A stretch of 64,000 nt of DNA from Globodera rostochiensis (taxonomy: Eukaryota; Nematoda; Chromadorea; Rhabditida; Heteroderidae): positions 745,001-809,000 of the forward strand of contig JAEVLN010000023.1 of NCBI GenBank assembly GCA_018350325.1, written 5' to 3'. The notes below the pieces were generated by a model that ran no database searches, was not told the origin of the DNA, and saw only the letters and a list, made by a program, of their open reading frames with translations. A program made the position numbers and the translations under genes. Every line of letters begins with the position of its first letter. Positions within the stretch are counted from its first letter, which is position 1. Below, in pieces: positions 22,800-35,748 of the stretch.

Positions 22800-24243
22800 T
22801 TTAAGGAAGTTTGTATGCAAATCTTTTTTTATTTTGGCATATTTTTATTTTTAAAGTTGGACCAATCTTTATAATTATAACGCATTCTCCAATTCGGTCA
22901 TTTCTTCAAAATGTGCGTTTAAATTTTATCGCAGTTCTTCCACAAAAAAAATTGATAAAAAATTGAAACGCACAAAATCTATGATTTTAAATTAATCGAT
23001 ACAATTTAAAATTATTCCTTTAGGGCGTTGAATCACCATTTTTTCATATTTAAATATTACAAAGAAAGAATTTTTTATTAATCTGTCGATTACCGTAGTA
23101 AATAAAAGAATTTACTGCTGTCGGATCCGAAATTTCAATAAAAATGCAATGGAAAGCTGCTAAATAAAGTATATCATTTAAACTGCGAAAAGACTATTAA
23201 TATTCAATCAAGGAAATAAAAAGTTAAAAATTTAATCTATAAATTCGACAACATTTATTTATGTTTTAATTATTGATCAAGAGTATAAAAATCAAATCAG
23301 CATTCAGTAATTCTTGGATCTTTAAATTTAATTTTGGTGTTACATTGGATAACTAGTATAATGTGAATATGTATTACGTAATTTAATATTACCAATTCAA
23401 CATACATATTAAATTGTCAAAAAATTCGCTGGTGGTCGATGAACCTCGCTCGCTCTTCAATCAGAAATCAAATTTCGTATTGACAAATTTAATTATTGAT
23501 CAAGAGTTTAAAAATCTAATGAGCATTCAGTAATTTTTTATCAAGAAAATAAAAAAATGATCAAGAAAGAATTATATGCACTTTACATTAATGGGTTGAA
23601 CATTTTTTTGTAATACATAATTGTTATTGTTAATTTAGGTTTTAGATTGTATTTATTTAATTGCACTTATTTTTACATGACTTGATTTTAATTAGAAAAC
23701 ATTTAAATTTTTTTTTTACTTTATACATTTTTAAATTGGTAATTTTGGGGGCCTAGCATAACTCTATGACGGGAAACAGCCCAACTTTCTCAAGCATTTC
23801 TGTGAGCTTTAACATAGTGGCCTATGACTCCAGTTCCAACATTTAGTATTTTATATACCTTTTTCATCGATTAATTTGTTCTTTTAGAAAAGAATCTATT
23901 ATGTTTTTACATTTAAATGACCTTTCATATTTATAAAAATTTAATAAAAACAAAGATCTTTACATAATTCTTAATTCATAAACTGTATTTAAAAATATTT
24001 TTTTTAATATATGATATTTTTCCTTAACTCGGCTTGTCCTTTTGATTTACGCCATATGAAGATTTATTTAATAGTTTTGGCCTGTGAGTTTTTTGCTAAT
24101 TCCGTTTATTAGATAGTTATTTAACTGTATTTCAATTTTTTTTTGTAAGTTTTAATACAGGAAAAATTCACATAATTTTGTTATGGTTTTATTTCTTACA
24201 TTTTTAGTGTTCTCGAATGAATGAATCTCCGCAAAACATTCTT
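22800..24243. other. A/T-rich spacer
   Basis: One small minus frame near 23431-23478 reads FLIEERARFIDHQRIF. The island at 23760-23830 is unresolved. Otherwise nothing. Confidence 0.45.
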
Positions 24244-24351
24244 TCATGCGGAGGATAACTCGTGTACAATGTTTCTCACGGGTTTAGGGCTTTTCGCAAG
24301 ATCATATGCATCAAAGTCCTTCTCTGAGCGGAAATTTTTTAAATTAAGCAT
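24244..24351 (-). CDS. ATG-started exon or small gene, 35 residues
   Basis: MLNLKNFRSEKDFDAYDLAK then SPKPVRNIVHELSSA-TGA. Well-balanced residues and a start codon with A-rich leader (..taacaATG) support it. A GTGAGA after ..SPKP may be a donor. Soluble, helical; no family recognised. Confidence 0.55.
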   Translation of the reverse strand: MLNLKNFRSEKDFDAYDLAKSPKPVRNIVHELSSA

Positions 24352-24747
24352 TGTTAATTATTGATATTAATTTTTAAAATTATTGATTTTAATGTTTTAT
24401 AAACGGAAAGTTGTTCATATTCTTTACCTAATTAATTGTAAATATAAAAGAGGATAATGATTTTGTTTTTAAAAATCTTTATTGGTTTTTTAATATAAAA
24501 TATTTTTTAGTTTTTCCCATTTTAAAATTTTCGAGATTTTTAAAGCGTTTGCATTTTCCATCGACCTTATAAACTGTTGAATATTAAAATTAAATGAATA
24601 TTTTATTATTTACTATTGAATTTTTAGCATATATAATGTTTTTGCAATTAATATAATAAACTTCTCCTTATACTATTTAGTTTTACAATTAAATATTTTT
24701 AATATTTGTGAAATTGAAAATAAATTATATGCGGAATTTGCCTAATG

Positions 24748-24956
24748 CTAAACTTTATTATGTTTATCCAAACACCAATAATGTTTGCGCTAATCAGCGA
24801 CATGGTCCCAATATTGATCGGATCACGCAGTCAACGAAGATTTACTGAACTCGCCGGAATATCGAGATTCTTAGCATCAAGTTGATGAAGTACCTCAAGA
24901 GCGGAAAGAATAAACTCGTGCAAGTGAAATAAAAAAATCAATTTACATTCAAATTT
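24748..24956 (-). CDS. Two-exon model, helical protein
   Basis: The first part reads ..HEFILSALEVLHQLDAKNLD.. to ..IPASS and meets GTAAAT. A 56-nt intron ending ..cgctgattag joins in frame to RKHYWCLDKHNKV-TAG. Reading straight through instead gives ..VNLR-TGA followed in frame by LRDPINIGTMSLISANIIGV, so another splice choice is possible. An amphipathic helix is clear; family unknown. Confidence 0.5.
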
Positions 24957-24959
24957 TCA

Positions 24960-26477
24960 TTAAAATTATAATCAAAAGTTAAAATTTAATGAAAATCAAT
25001 TATCTTTTCGTAAGCAAAAATGTTTTTTAGTATAAATATTAAATTTTTTTTTTAGCTATTTTTTAAACTTTTATATCAAAAACATGTGCCAAGCTCCAAA
25101 GGAATAGGAAGCACAGCATACATATAGGAGCATTTTTGTATTTTATTTATTTAATTTGTATAAATTTTTATCGTCAATAAGTTATCGCTTATTTAAGAAT
25201 TTTGTTTTATTAATAAATATAATTATTTGTTCGCCCATGAGATTTTGCTGATATCCGTTTCTTGGCTTAGTTCATAGCTGCGTTGCTGTTAGTAAAAAGT
25301 TTTTATTTATATTTATTATAAAAACTGAATTTTCTAGGTTGTATTCAACTGTTTTTGATTTTTTAAATAAAAATATCTAAAACTTTTATATATAGATTTA
25401 ATTTAGTTATTATATTAAATAATGTTACATTATATTATTATTTTTTATAAGGAATGATCATCATTGGATTTGGCTCTGACTTATCCAATTTATTTTAATA
25501 TCATAATAAGTTAGAACATATCTTCATTTTGCTTCAGAATTTAACATTGACTTTATGATGAATTAATAATTTTTTAAATACAAAAATTTAAAATGACAAA
25601 ATATTAAGTTAATAAATTAAAACCATAATTTAAAAATTATCAAATAGGCTTTGAAGCAAGTCCATGGCATCGATGCTTAAGTGCGCTCATATCTACGGTT
25701 CATCCCGAAATCGATTGGAGATGCACTTTTTCCAATTTGTTCATTTTTCACTTTTTTTGCATTAATAAATATGATACGTTTATAATGAGTTAATTGTTTT
25801 TAATGTTTTATAATATCTTATATTCAAGTGCGACTTGTTGCGGTTTGGATTTTTTTAACCGATTAACTAACCAGTCTAAACCAGTTTTTATTACCATTTA
25901 TTATACTATTTTATCAGATTTTGCGCACAGTATAAAATTGCAGCCATTGTTGATAATGAATATTTTAACTTAATAACCAAACACGAATCCTTTGTTCACA
26001 CTTTTTGTCAAATTGACTTATTTTATTTTTTTCACATCTCATTATTTTCAATTACATTGTTTGTCTAAATTTTTTGTCCATTAGACATTTTTCACAATGT
26101 TTGTTAGGGTATTTAAAATCATTTTTCTGTTAAATTTTATATAGATACAATTTTCGAAATTTCAATATATTAATAATTTATGTTTGATTCATTTTATTTA
26201 TCTTTATATTTTAAAAAGCTTTTATATCGTTGTTTTTATTTAAGTCGACCGGGCTAGAATTTATATATTAAAAAACTTTTTTTTCGGCATATATGGGTCT
26301 TCTTCACATTAATTTGTCAAATGCTGAGAAGCAAATGTGCTCATGAAATTTGAATATCGTTTTTTATTTGTAAGTGCTTGTTGTCTTGGCATACATACAT
26401 ACCTGGTCGACTGTCGTTTCGGCCTTTTTATATATCTTATTTTAATTAAACAAATAGAAAATTTGAAAGAAAAATAC
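24960..26477. other. A/T-rich spacer with a duplicated block
   Basis: 25870-26230 shares ttgataatgaatattttaac with 47.41-47.49 kb and cctttgttcacactttttgt with 32.83-32.96 kb. On minus, YQQWLQFYTVRKI echoes YQQLLQILHRAKKLN of the 47.3-kb exon but is frameshifted. Nothing else is supported. Confidence 0.6.
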
Positions 26478-26545
26478 TTTTTTAAATTTGGTTAATTCCA
26501 ATGTGCGGCGCGGCGCCTTCGTCGGCGACGTTCGTCCAGGTTTGG
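26478..26545 (-). CDS. Internal exon, proline/basic
   Basis: Between acceptor ..cttattaag and donor AAA|GTATTT, 22 whole codons: KPGRTSPTKAPRRTLELTKF-KK. Both splice sites are plausible and the frame is unique on this strand. The core ggcgcggcgccttcgtcggc is the most GC-rich spot for several kb. Possibly a disordered linker. Confidence 0.5.
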
Positions 26546-29339
26546 CTTAATAAGTTGAAATTCATTGGAATTGGAGAATTTTAAATGGTCTCATAAACCC
26601 TTAGTAGTTGCAAATTAAATTTTTGTTTTGATTTTCAAGAAATTGGGTTATCTAGAGGTATTGATTGATTGATTTGAAAGATGTAAATACATATTTTTCA
26701 TAAAAACTAAAAGTAAAAAGCAATAACATTTTTTATAGCTTACTTTTTATTTCATTTATTATGGAATAATCAGAGCATTAATTAGAATATTAATGCTAAT
26801 TGAAAAACGATTCAAGTTTAATTGTAACAAATTAAATATAATTATTGGTTTTTGCCATTTGTGTTGATAAAAATATTCTTTTTAAAGGGTTTTTATTAAA
26901 ATTTTTAGATGACGACACAGACCATTTTGCGATTCTTTTCAAAAATTTTATTTTTTATGAATTGCTAAGGTTCATATAGCTCTTTTACTTTCATGCAATT
27001 TACTAAACGCAGTTTATATTTAATAAGCCATGAGTTTTCAAATTTAATTACACATAATTGAAATCATTGAAAGAATACTTTCGTTTGATGTGCTACTGTC
27101 AAATATTTAAGAAAATATTTGCACTGTTAGGATGTTAATTTTAGCCATGATTTTTGATGATTTGTCCATTTTCTTCGTGCCTTCGTTGTCAAACTTGTCC
27201 GATTTCAGTATTTAATATTATTGGTATTAAATAGAACAATAGATTTATGATCTCACAGTTATTACTTAAAATATAGAACAATGTTGATCGTTAGTAATTT
27301 CTCTAATCAATTACATTTTCAAAAATATATTTGATGTATTAATTTAGATATAAATAATCTTTTGGCTTAGAATTTAGTTTGTATTCTTTTTTATTTTAAA
27401 AAGTCTAAAATTTTAACAATTTAATATTGATGTTTCTTCTAAACAGTAATTTATAATCAATTGGTAGTCGGGCGAGTTAATGTTAAGAGCTAATGCGCGG
27501 GGCGCTTTCCCTTATTAATGATTTAGCATTCATTTTTAATAATTCTTTTTTGAGTATATAAACATTTACATTATTTAGTTTTTAATATTATTTTATCAAT
27601 TTTTGCTTTTTATTTTCTTTCAATGAATAATAGAGTGGGGGTTTTATATAAACCAACAAAAAGCAATTAATTTTTGTTAAAATTAAAATTAATTTTTATT
27701 TATTAATCATTCCAGCCATTAACATAGTTTAATCATTTCAAATAATCCTATATTTTTTACTAATTTCAATTTTTATTGAATAGTATATATTTTATAGACT
27801 GAATTTTTAAAATTTAAATTTAAATTTCTTAGGTCGTTGCATATTTGAGGTGATTGTAAAATGCGCATCGCTTTTCGTTCTAATCTGCGTTCAAAGATAC
27901 GCTTTGTCCTTTTTTGTTAAAAATATAGCGTAATGGTTTTAAACTATTATTTGTTTATATAAATGTGTCAAATGTTTTTATATTTAAAAGTTTGTTTTTA
28001 ACGAGTTATTTAAACATTTCGCTATTTTAATTAAATGATTTGTATTTGAGATGACAATGTTATTGCTAAGTTATTGATAAAAATAAAATTGATAATTTAG
28101 TAGCTTGTTTGTTGTTGAAATGTGTTGGATCTAATGAATGAAATAAATTCTAATAATTTTGTTGAACAATTTGATCTTGAAAATTAAACTGCACACAGAT
28201 TGCCCATAAAATCTTAATAATAGCTCATCTTTTGGAAAATTTAAATTATTTTATTAGCTTGTATTTATTAGTGTAAATCGCGCATTCTTCTTTTGCATTT
28301 TCACTTAAAATTTAATAGAAGCGATGGTGAAAAAAAATTGAATTTAATTTTATGAGTAATAAGTAATACAAGATTAACCGTTATTGCCCGATTGCCAAAT
28401 CTTTAAAATATTATTTATATTCATAGTTTCTGGTTTGCAATTTAATTTCCATGTGATCATTTATCAGTTAACATTATTTAAAATTATGTTACTTTTTAAT
28501 TTACAAATACTGTTAGGAAATTCTTTAAAATCTCTGATTTCAATTTAAGTTTTTGTTTAATATAGTGAACACTTGAGCTTTATACGGCGCACACTTTGGG
28601 GATCCTTATGTTGGTTTTAAATAAATATTTTTAAATAGTTTAAAAAATTAATTGATTTTAAGTTTAAATTAGGATGATGACGTTTATACAATTATGTGAA
28701 AATTAATGTAAAATTAAATTGCACTCAGCTTGCAAATCCTCTTGCTACGCAATTTGAAAAAAATAAGAAACTAAAATACAATTTTAAAATTAAAAAGATT
28801 TTTGGCTTGACGCTCGAAGCAGGAAATGAATATGGCGTGTTTGACTAATAATACAAGTTTTTACAGTCGAGATTTAGCTCTGTACGCGCGTCCAATTTCG
28901 CACTTTTTAGTTGATGTGCGCCTCAATTTTAATCTTTAATATATAATTTAAAAAATTATCGTGCTATAATTTGCCATTTATTTGTTAAGATTTAAAATTT
29001 GTTAAAAAATTTAAATGATTATGCTATGTTTTTGCAACGAAATCTAAAGTAAATGAATATTTTAAAAATAAGACCCTATTAAACTTTCTCTATTTGCAAA
29101 GTGTGCAATATAAACTTTTAATTTTATACAAATCGACTAATTTGATTTTAAAATTTTTGAGCATTTTCGGTCTTGTAAACCTTCTTTGCAAGTTATTTTT
29201 CTACGGTTTAAATTTTAGCATACTGATCCATTTGGTTAAATTTTGATTTTTTGATTAATTCTTTTAATTATTTCTCAATAGTATCTCAGAGCATACAGCT
29301 TTAATATAACTTTTAAAATGATTTTTTCGGGTGTTATTT
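26546..29339. other. A/T-rich spacer
   Basis: Islands near 27480-27510, 27860-27910 and 28800-28925 are unresolved. The last reads ..KKCEIGRAYRAKSRL up to GTAAAA and SNTPYSFPASSVKPKIF after an AG on minus, but the 20 nt between them is too short for an intron. Confidence 0.4.
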
Positions 29340-29412
29340 TCAACATTTTATAAACAGCGTAACCAGTTCATTCGCGGCTCGCGTGGTCCACTGTGATTTT
29401 GTGTGTCCCCTA
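29340..29412 (-). CDS. Terminal exon
   Basis: Acceptor ..attatcaag, then RGHTKSQWTTRAANELVTLF-IKC-TGA. Ends in A-rich sense flank. Balanced composition, no domain identified. A GTTACG inside could be a donor. Confidence 0.48.
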
Positions 29413-30372
29413 CTTGATAATTCTTTTATTTAAATCTATTAACTGGTTGATAAAAATTTCTTATTTTTCTTTATCTTAAAAATACTAAATCGCAAGATTT
29501 GCGGATGGCAACAAAAAGAAGAATTGTATTTTACATATTAATTATTCATATTATCAAGATGAAGAAATTCGACACATTTAGCATAGATTATCTTCGATCG
29601 TAAAAGTTATTTGTTAATATTAGTTTATTTTAATTACTATAATATTTATTAAACTTTTCCATAAATACAATCAATTCCATAATCAAAATATATAATCATT
29701 TTAATTTTGAAATTATTTTGATACCCAGCGATGTTTTTTTATTTAACATGTTGTGGAAAGCAAGTTTCATAGAGTTAAATGCGAGAGCCCATATTTAATT
29801 TTCGTTTCATTTATTTATTTTAATGTAAACACAAAATAATTAGAATTTTTACATACATTTTATTTGTTTGCCGAGGCGGCAATTTTAATGGTTTTGCTGG
29901 GTACATTTTATTTGTTTATTTACACATTAAAAAGATTTTTTTAAATATTAAACATGTTCTTTATTAAATGTTTTGTTTTATTTTTTTTAATTTCCTGTTA
30001 ACAATTAGCATTTGTAGTTATTATTAATATATATTTATTAATTAATTCATTGCGTTGTGTGTTATTAAAATAACTATGTGCCTAATATTGTAGAAAATAA
30101 ATATTTAGATATGTAGAAGATTGTTATTTCTTTATATAGTGTTTACATACAAGTATTATGATTTTTGAGCATCAAAATGCACTCGACATGTTTCATGCAG
30201 CTCGCTTTTATACAAATTTTAAAGACATTGCGGTTATTACATTATCATTTATCTTAGTTTATTTTTATTACACTGTTTAAGTATTTATAAATCCTTCATA
30301 GATCTTTCATTTTATATTTTTGATATTATTTTTGTTTTTTATGGTTGCACTTCCAGATTGCTGCACCTCTTG
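29413..30372. other. A/T-rich spacer
   Basis: Nothing supported. It contains attttatttgtttgccgaggcggc at 29857-29880 with no frame. Confidence 0.5.
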
Positions 30373-30453
30373 TTAACCAAAAATGAGAGGCACCTGATTT
30401 TGGTTCTTTTTATTCCAGGAAATACTCCACAATGGAGCAGAGCTGCCGTTAAA
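30373..30453 (-). CDS. Short exon, serine/asparagine rich
   Basis: FNGSSAPLWSISWNKKNQNQ then VPLIFG-TAA. A GTGCCT after ..NQNQ is a possible donor leading to QSGSATIKNK... after ..ggtgcag. Two tryptophans argue against chance A/T translation. Confidence 0.42.
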   Translation of the reverse strand, partial: FNGSSAPLWSISWNKKNQNQVPLIFG

Positions 30454-30633
30454 TTATTTAAAGATTTTATGATCTTTATTTTATTTTTATACAAAATAAA
30501 TTTTTAAAATATCACAATTAGAAGTATTTTTTGCATTTTAGTGCAAATTTATTTTTGCTATAATAATTTATATTACTTGGGGTTTCTTATATACACCTAT
30601 CTGGGAATACATTTCTAAATTTGGCGCATATTT

Positions 30634-30741
30634 TTATTTATAATAAACCAGTTGTGAAGCGCGCTTCTTTACTTTGTAGTTGGTAGTAGCGTGATCCTCT
30701 GTAAATCCATGTTGGTCATTAACTCTCTCGTTGCCAAAACT
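30634..30741 (-). CDS. Exon or small ORF, 35 residues
   Basis: SFGNERVNDQHGFTEDHATT then NYKVKKRASQLVYYK-TAA. Acidic/polar first half and basic end. It is open from one A/T flank to the other and is the only frame that is. No acceptor consensus at its 5' end, so the start is undefined. Confidence 0.52.
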   Translation of the reverse strand, partial: SFGNERVNDQHGFTEDHATTNYKVKKRASQLVYYK

Positions 30742-33700
30742 TTAAAATATCTTTACCTAGTTAGTTTTCTATTTAGGCATTAACCAAATTATATAATTTT
30801 CGCGATTCGTTCTATTAAAAAGTTAGAAAAATTACCCATCTTGGTGAATATCGCGGGTACGTGAAGACCGTCGCTAAGCATTTGGTGTTTTTGAATCCTT
30901 ATTGAATTATTATCGTACATAAATAAATTTGTTCAGATGTTTTATTTGCTTATTAAAATTTATAATCGTTCACTTTTATTAAATAGATTTTTTTATGGTA
31001 AAAGATTTCCAATATAATTTTGATATGATTCTAAAAATTTTTTTGTAAAACATTTGATAATATAACATCATTATTTTTTACAAAAAATTTGGTGTTTTCG
31101 AATTCTTATTGAATTATTAATTCTGTTATTAATCTTATTTCTGACTCTTTATTTATTATTTTTGTAATATTTTAATTATATTGGTAAAATCTTTTCGATT
31201 GCGCCATTTTTTAAATCTTACACGCTTCGTTCACGTCCATGTAATGATCAGTTGGCCATGTTTTTGTTCGAATTTGATTAATTTTTTAAAATATTCTAAT
31301 TAAATTAAAGCAATCTTCAAATCTCTCTTTTGTATTTATTTATATAATTATTTACTTGTTTTTTTTTTGTTTGCTCCAATTACTGATTTAATTTTGCTCA
31401 GAATCATTTATCCGTTCTTATTTTTATAATTATTCAACATGGCAACTTTACTATTTTATCAGCCGTTTGAATACTATTTAGCTTTATTAGAAACTTTCTT
31501 TGTTTGGGGGGTTATATTTTTGGTGTTATGTTTTAGGTTTTGTTTATTTTTTAGCTATTCAAAATCAAAATCTCAACAATAATCGCATCTTTCCTAATAT
31601 TCATTTTCATAATTTTGAAGATGTAATTTGATAAATAAAAAATTTTAATATAATTGTAGAATAAGAATTGTTATTTGGGTACTAGCATAATTGTAATCCC
31701 CAATGTTGGCAATAACAATAGGACTATTGTGAAAATGCGACTTTTTGATTTCACTTATAACCATTTTATTTACTGTAGTATCTTGTTGTTAAAGTTAGAT
31801 TTTAATTTGTATTTGTATTTTAAATGCTCTTCTCCAAATAAATTAACTTTTAAGTCTCCAAATTTAGGAGTTTATTTTTATTTTTTAATTTATGGATTCT
31901 ACCGTTTTTTCACAATATTTATAAGCATAAAATTTGTCATGATTTAATAAATTTAATTTTATTTTAGACATTTTTTTTGCACTTGCCTTGTTAGGCATAA
32001 TAATTACGTTTGGCGTTGTCAATGCAACTTTTTAATTAATCATTTAATTGTTATCGTTGTTTTGGTGTGTCTTTTTTATTTTATTATTTATACTTGTTCT
32101 CTGATTATCACGGGCATTCAATTTGCTGTAGCGTAATGTATAATATTTATACTTTCTTTCTTTATTCTTACAAGTGATAATTAATTATAGATTTTATCAT
32201 TTTAATCATTCATAAGTATTGAATATCCAAATTACTCGTCATGCAAATGTCGATTTTGTCCGTGAGTCAAGACGTCGGAATAATTGATCTTAAATATCGG
32301 CCATTTAAAAAAAAATTACTCTTAATTTATTAAATTTCTTGTTAATTAGTTTTATATTTTTAATATATTAATACAAATTTTATAATATTATATGCAGAAA
32401 TCTATTTTAAAATTTTATTTTTAGTTTTTTTTATAATTTTAAATTTGAATAGTAAATATTGTCGGCCTGCACTTCGCTGAACATTATGCATTTGCTTTGG
32501 TTTAGTGAAGTCTTAGCCAAAAAAAGTTAGCTATACCTATGCAATAATTCAACAAGTTGTTCGCCCACATCGTTTATATTTTCATTGCGATTATAGTCAT
32601 CTCAAATATTTGTCGTTTAATAAATACTTACAATGATTTTTTTAATTTATATTTTAATAAATATTGTTTTACTTATTTTTACACATTAACCTAATAAATT
32701 CAAATTCTTATTTTACAGTAATTTTTATAAAGCTTTCGTAGAGTGCATTGGGCTTGATAATTTGTATTCTTTTCTGCTTTTTACAAAAACTTTTTCACAT
32801 TCTTTTCACTTTTTTCATTATAGTCGTATCTACATAATAACCAAACACCAATCCTTTGTTCACACTTTTTGTCAAATTGACTTATTTTTGAAATTTCAAT
32901 TATTAATAATTTAATGTTTGATTCATTTTATTTATCTTTATATTTTAAAAAGCTTTTTAAATTTGGATTATTTGTAAAAAATGTGCACTTTAATATTTTT
33001 GTATAGAATAATAGGCAGCAATTGTAATTATATGCACTTCATAAATTTGAAATTTGTTTCGTAATTGTTACAGCTCCATGCTTCTGCCAGAAGGCAAATG
33101 AAAAATTCGCAGCTGTACCTATCTGTTTGGTGGCTCCTTTATTTGCTTCGACCGCACGAAGTTCGATTTCTTCAGTTGGGGCTAGAGGTAAATCGGAAAT
33201 AATTTTTTTGATAATAAATAACTACACGGGTAGCATGAACTGATACCTATTATATTTTCAAATTTTTACTAATTTATGTTAAATTTTATAAACAATACTT
33301 TGTTATAGCCGTTTATTTTATTTATCAAAACACCCGTATTTTTAAATTTTTGCTTTGCTTTGTTAAAATTGGACATATATAAAAAGTCACCGTTTTAAAT
33401 TGTTGCCTTTTTCAATATGCCTGGGAGCCCAAAGAGTTGATCATTTTATAAATTATGTTAAATGAGTTATATGATAAAAAAATTTAAAATGTGATTTCTT
33501 TTGTATAACTTACTGTCATTTCGGTGAATTTTAGTCAATTTTATATTATTTTAAATATTATTAATATTTGTTTTCATTTCGGCAATTTTTTGTCAATTTA
33601 AATGATTTAAAATCTCTTGCCTCAAATTAGTTTATCATTTAATTCTTTATTTAAAATCTTTTTTTTTTTTGTAAGTTTATAACAATTAAAAGATAGTTAG

Positions 33701-33782
33701 TTTAAATTCATTTATATGTTAGCATTAATGTTCTAAATATAAAAAAGTCAGCTTAAGTTGATCATAAGACCTTTTTCTAAAT
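30742..33782. other. Long A/T-rich spacer
   Basis: Islands at 30835-30890, 32255-32300, 32460-32530 and 33070-33185 lack a supported spliced frame. A 90-codon plus ORF (31675-31947) is Phe/Tyr/Ile/Leu dominated and lies on the T-rich strand, so it is taken as chance. 32835-32960 is the copy of 25.97-26.23 kb. Confidence 0.45.
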
Positions 33783-34008
33783 TTAATTAGTATAAAACTG
33801 TTTAAAGGCTTTCAAATAAAAAGACATTTTTCTGTTTACTGCTTTGCTTAATATCCATTTCAAAGCATTCTTCCATGCCGTTAGATCGTTGTTCAGCTTG
33901 GACTTTTGTGCTTTGGTGGTGCCGCCCTTTCTGGCTCAAAGATTTTGGTCGATATTTGCACGTTCTGCTGCCTGTACAGCTTGCCCTCTGTGCCGCCTGT
34001 TTTCTATG
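33783..34008 (-). CDS. Two-exon model, basic helical protein
   Basis: Exon 33978-34008 follows an excellent acceptor (cgcacttttgcag) and reads HRKQAAQRAS. A 43-nt intron (gtacag..ctttgag) joins in frame to SRKGGTTKAQKSKLNNDLTA-WKNALKWILSKA.., ending TAA. Removing the intron also removes an in-frame TGA. A further 42-nt intron (gtaaac..aaacag) near the end would be frame-neutral. Overlapping ORFs of 65-85 codons are shadows. Family unknown; strongly basic. Confidence 0.6.
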
Positions 34009-34224
34009 CTGCAAAAGTGCGCGTGGGATTTTTACCAAATTTTTGATGTTTTTTTTGCAAAAAAATTTGTAACTTTTGGATTTTACAGAATTGTGAAATA
34101 ACTCCTAAAATTTCCTAATTTATCAAGAATTGGTCAACTTATGCAGATATTTGAATTTTAAAAAATTCATTTTTCTAAAGTATTTTTCCAAAAGTTCATA
34201 AAATGTGGTCAAAATTTATGTACT

Positions 34225-34290
34225 GCCTGAGACAGGTCCGTATATAGCCCTGGATTGGGGCCCGACGCCGCCGCCAGGAAAATTTTTTTT
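34225..34290. other. Isolated GC-rich patch
   Basis: attggggcccgacgccgccg sits in A/T DNA. Minus frames are open (FLAAASGPNPGLYTDLSQAV or FPGGGVGPQSRAIYGPVSGS). It may be an exon or a transposon remnant; no borders found. Confidence 0.3.
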
Positions 34291-34299
34291 GATGAAATT

Positions 34300-35030
34300 T
34301 GTTAAGAAAATTGAGCTCACTGATTTCTGCAAATTAAAATAATTAAGTTTACTCAACATTTGACAAAGTTAAGAAGTGATTGGCAGTAAAGAAAGGACTT
34401 CACAATGACTAGCCCGCCCACGAATTTTCCCTCAAAAGCTCCCAGTGCTCGTTTGTTTATGATTTCCAACCAAAAAATGAAAATTTCAAAAAGTTGTAAA
34501 TGCCATCCAAAAAAATTGTAATGTCAATCTGCGCCAAAATAACTCATGATTGTTCTATTTAAAGCTTAAGAACAAATAATTAATGTTATTAATTTACCAG
34601 AAAAACAGCGGGGTTGCTCTGCGCATAATAATAGCGTGATCTCATTCCATATCTTTAGATGATTCTCGAAACTGAGCCTTGACGACTCTCGAGACTCAAG
34701 ACCGAGAGCGAATCAAAGATACCGCAAATTTTGAATTTTTTCCATTAAATATTTTATTTATTTTTTCATTTATTCTAAATCTTAGGTTTGTTATTTTATT
34801 TCAATTCAAATCTGAGCCAATATGTTCGATTTATATATTTTTAAATTTTAATTCACAACAAAGGCTAGAAGGCATGGTTGTACACTTGAATTTTAATTAA
34901 TTAAATTTATATTGAATAATTTATATATGGTTATTTTATTTGCTTTGCTTTGCTGGGTTTTATTGATTTTTTGTATTTTGGTCTAGGTTATTTTGTTTTT
35001 TTTTTGTATTTTGTTAAACCATTTTATTTT
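34300..35030. other. A/T-rich spacer
   Basis: Small GC spots at 34410-34450 and 34670-34715. A 73-codon plus ORF (34679-34900) starts TTLETQDRERIKDTANF and then becomes A/T-type sequence; only its first part is protein-like. Confidence 0.35.
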
Positions 35031-35039
35031 ATAGAAGAA

Positions 35040-35420
35040 ATACATTTTTGGTGTGGGTATAAAATAATTTGATTTAATTAGATCTTAGCTCTTTTTTTTC
35101 ATGACGCGTTGAGAACAACTGATCGTTGTCTTCTGTTGTCGCGATAGAAAAGCAAACTTTTAATTTAATATTACTTTATTTATTTTTAAATTATTCCGGT
35201 GTTATTGTATAGGGAGGGGCAGTCAGTTTCCGGTCCTTCTAATGTTTTTAAATAATGCTTAATTATTTCAACTATAAAATAAAATTTTTTATGATTTGCT
35301 CATTTAGTATAATTTTGTATTCTTTATGTTTTGTTACTTTATAGATGATGTATTTGTTTTTTTATAAAATTTTATTTTTCTTTGCAGTGTTTATAAATAT
35401 TTATTTGGTCTAATAAAATT
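35040..35420. repeat. Duplicated segment, short copy (long copy 38.05-38.84 kb)
   Basis: Shares atttgatttaattagatctta and tatagggaggggcagtcag with 38.05-38.84 kb. In the longer copy about 244 bp (38264-38507) separates ..gcagtcag from ttccggtcct..; here they are contiguous. Confidence 0.9.
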
Positions 35421-35447
35421 TTTTTTAAATTAAGCTCTCTGTTTTTG

Positions 35448-35533
35448 CTAGAGCTCATATCTTAAAGCTTCTGGCCTTTCCGGATTGTTGATAACAGCGT
35501 AATTCACGAAGACGAATGCGTTCTCGATGTTAC
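35448..35533 (-). CDS. Terminal exon with RNP1-like motif
   Basis: Acceptor ..cgtattttag, then NIENAFVFVNYAVINNPERP-EALRYEL-TAG. NAFVFVNY resembles the RNP1 strand of RRM domains ([RK]-G-[FY]-[GA]-[FY]-[ILV]-x-[FY]) but lacks its Arg/Lys-Gly pair, and RNP2 would lie upstream. RNA binding is therefore only a suggestion. Frame and acceptor are well supported. Confidence 0.55.
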
Positions 35534-35748
35534 CTAAAATACGTGTGTTTGATATAACAATAGCTGTCAAGTCCAATATTAGTTTTTTATTTAAATGTTC
35601 TTTTCAAATATTTTTTGCTTTTATCATTTCGACTTTTGCTTCTATCATGTCTCAAAGAGACGCGCATTCTTAGTTTGAAAAAATTGAATTATTGTCCCTG
35701 AAAGGTGATCGACGCAATGGTTGTTGATATTCTTTTGTAATCTTTTAG

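Noticed and set aside
31675..31947. 90-codon plus ORF
   Set aside because: Dominated by Phe, Tyr, Ile, Leu as expected from T-rich DNA; no splice or start context and on the T-rich strand.
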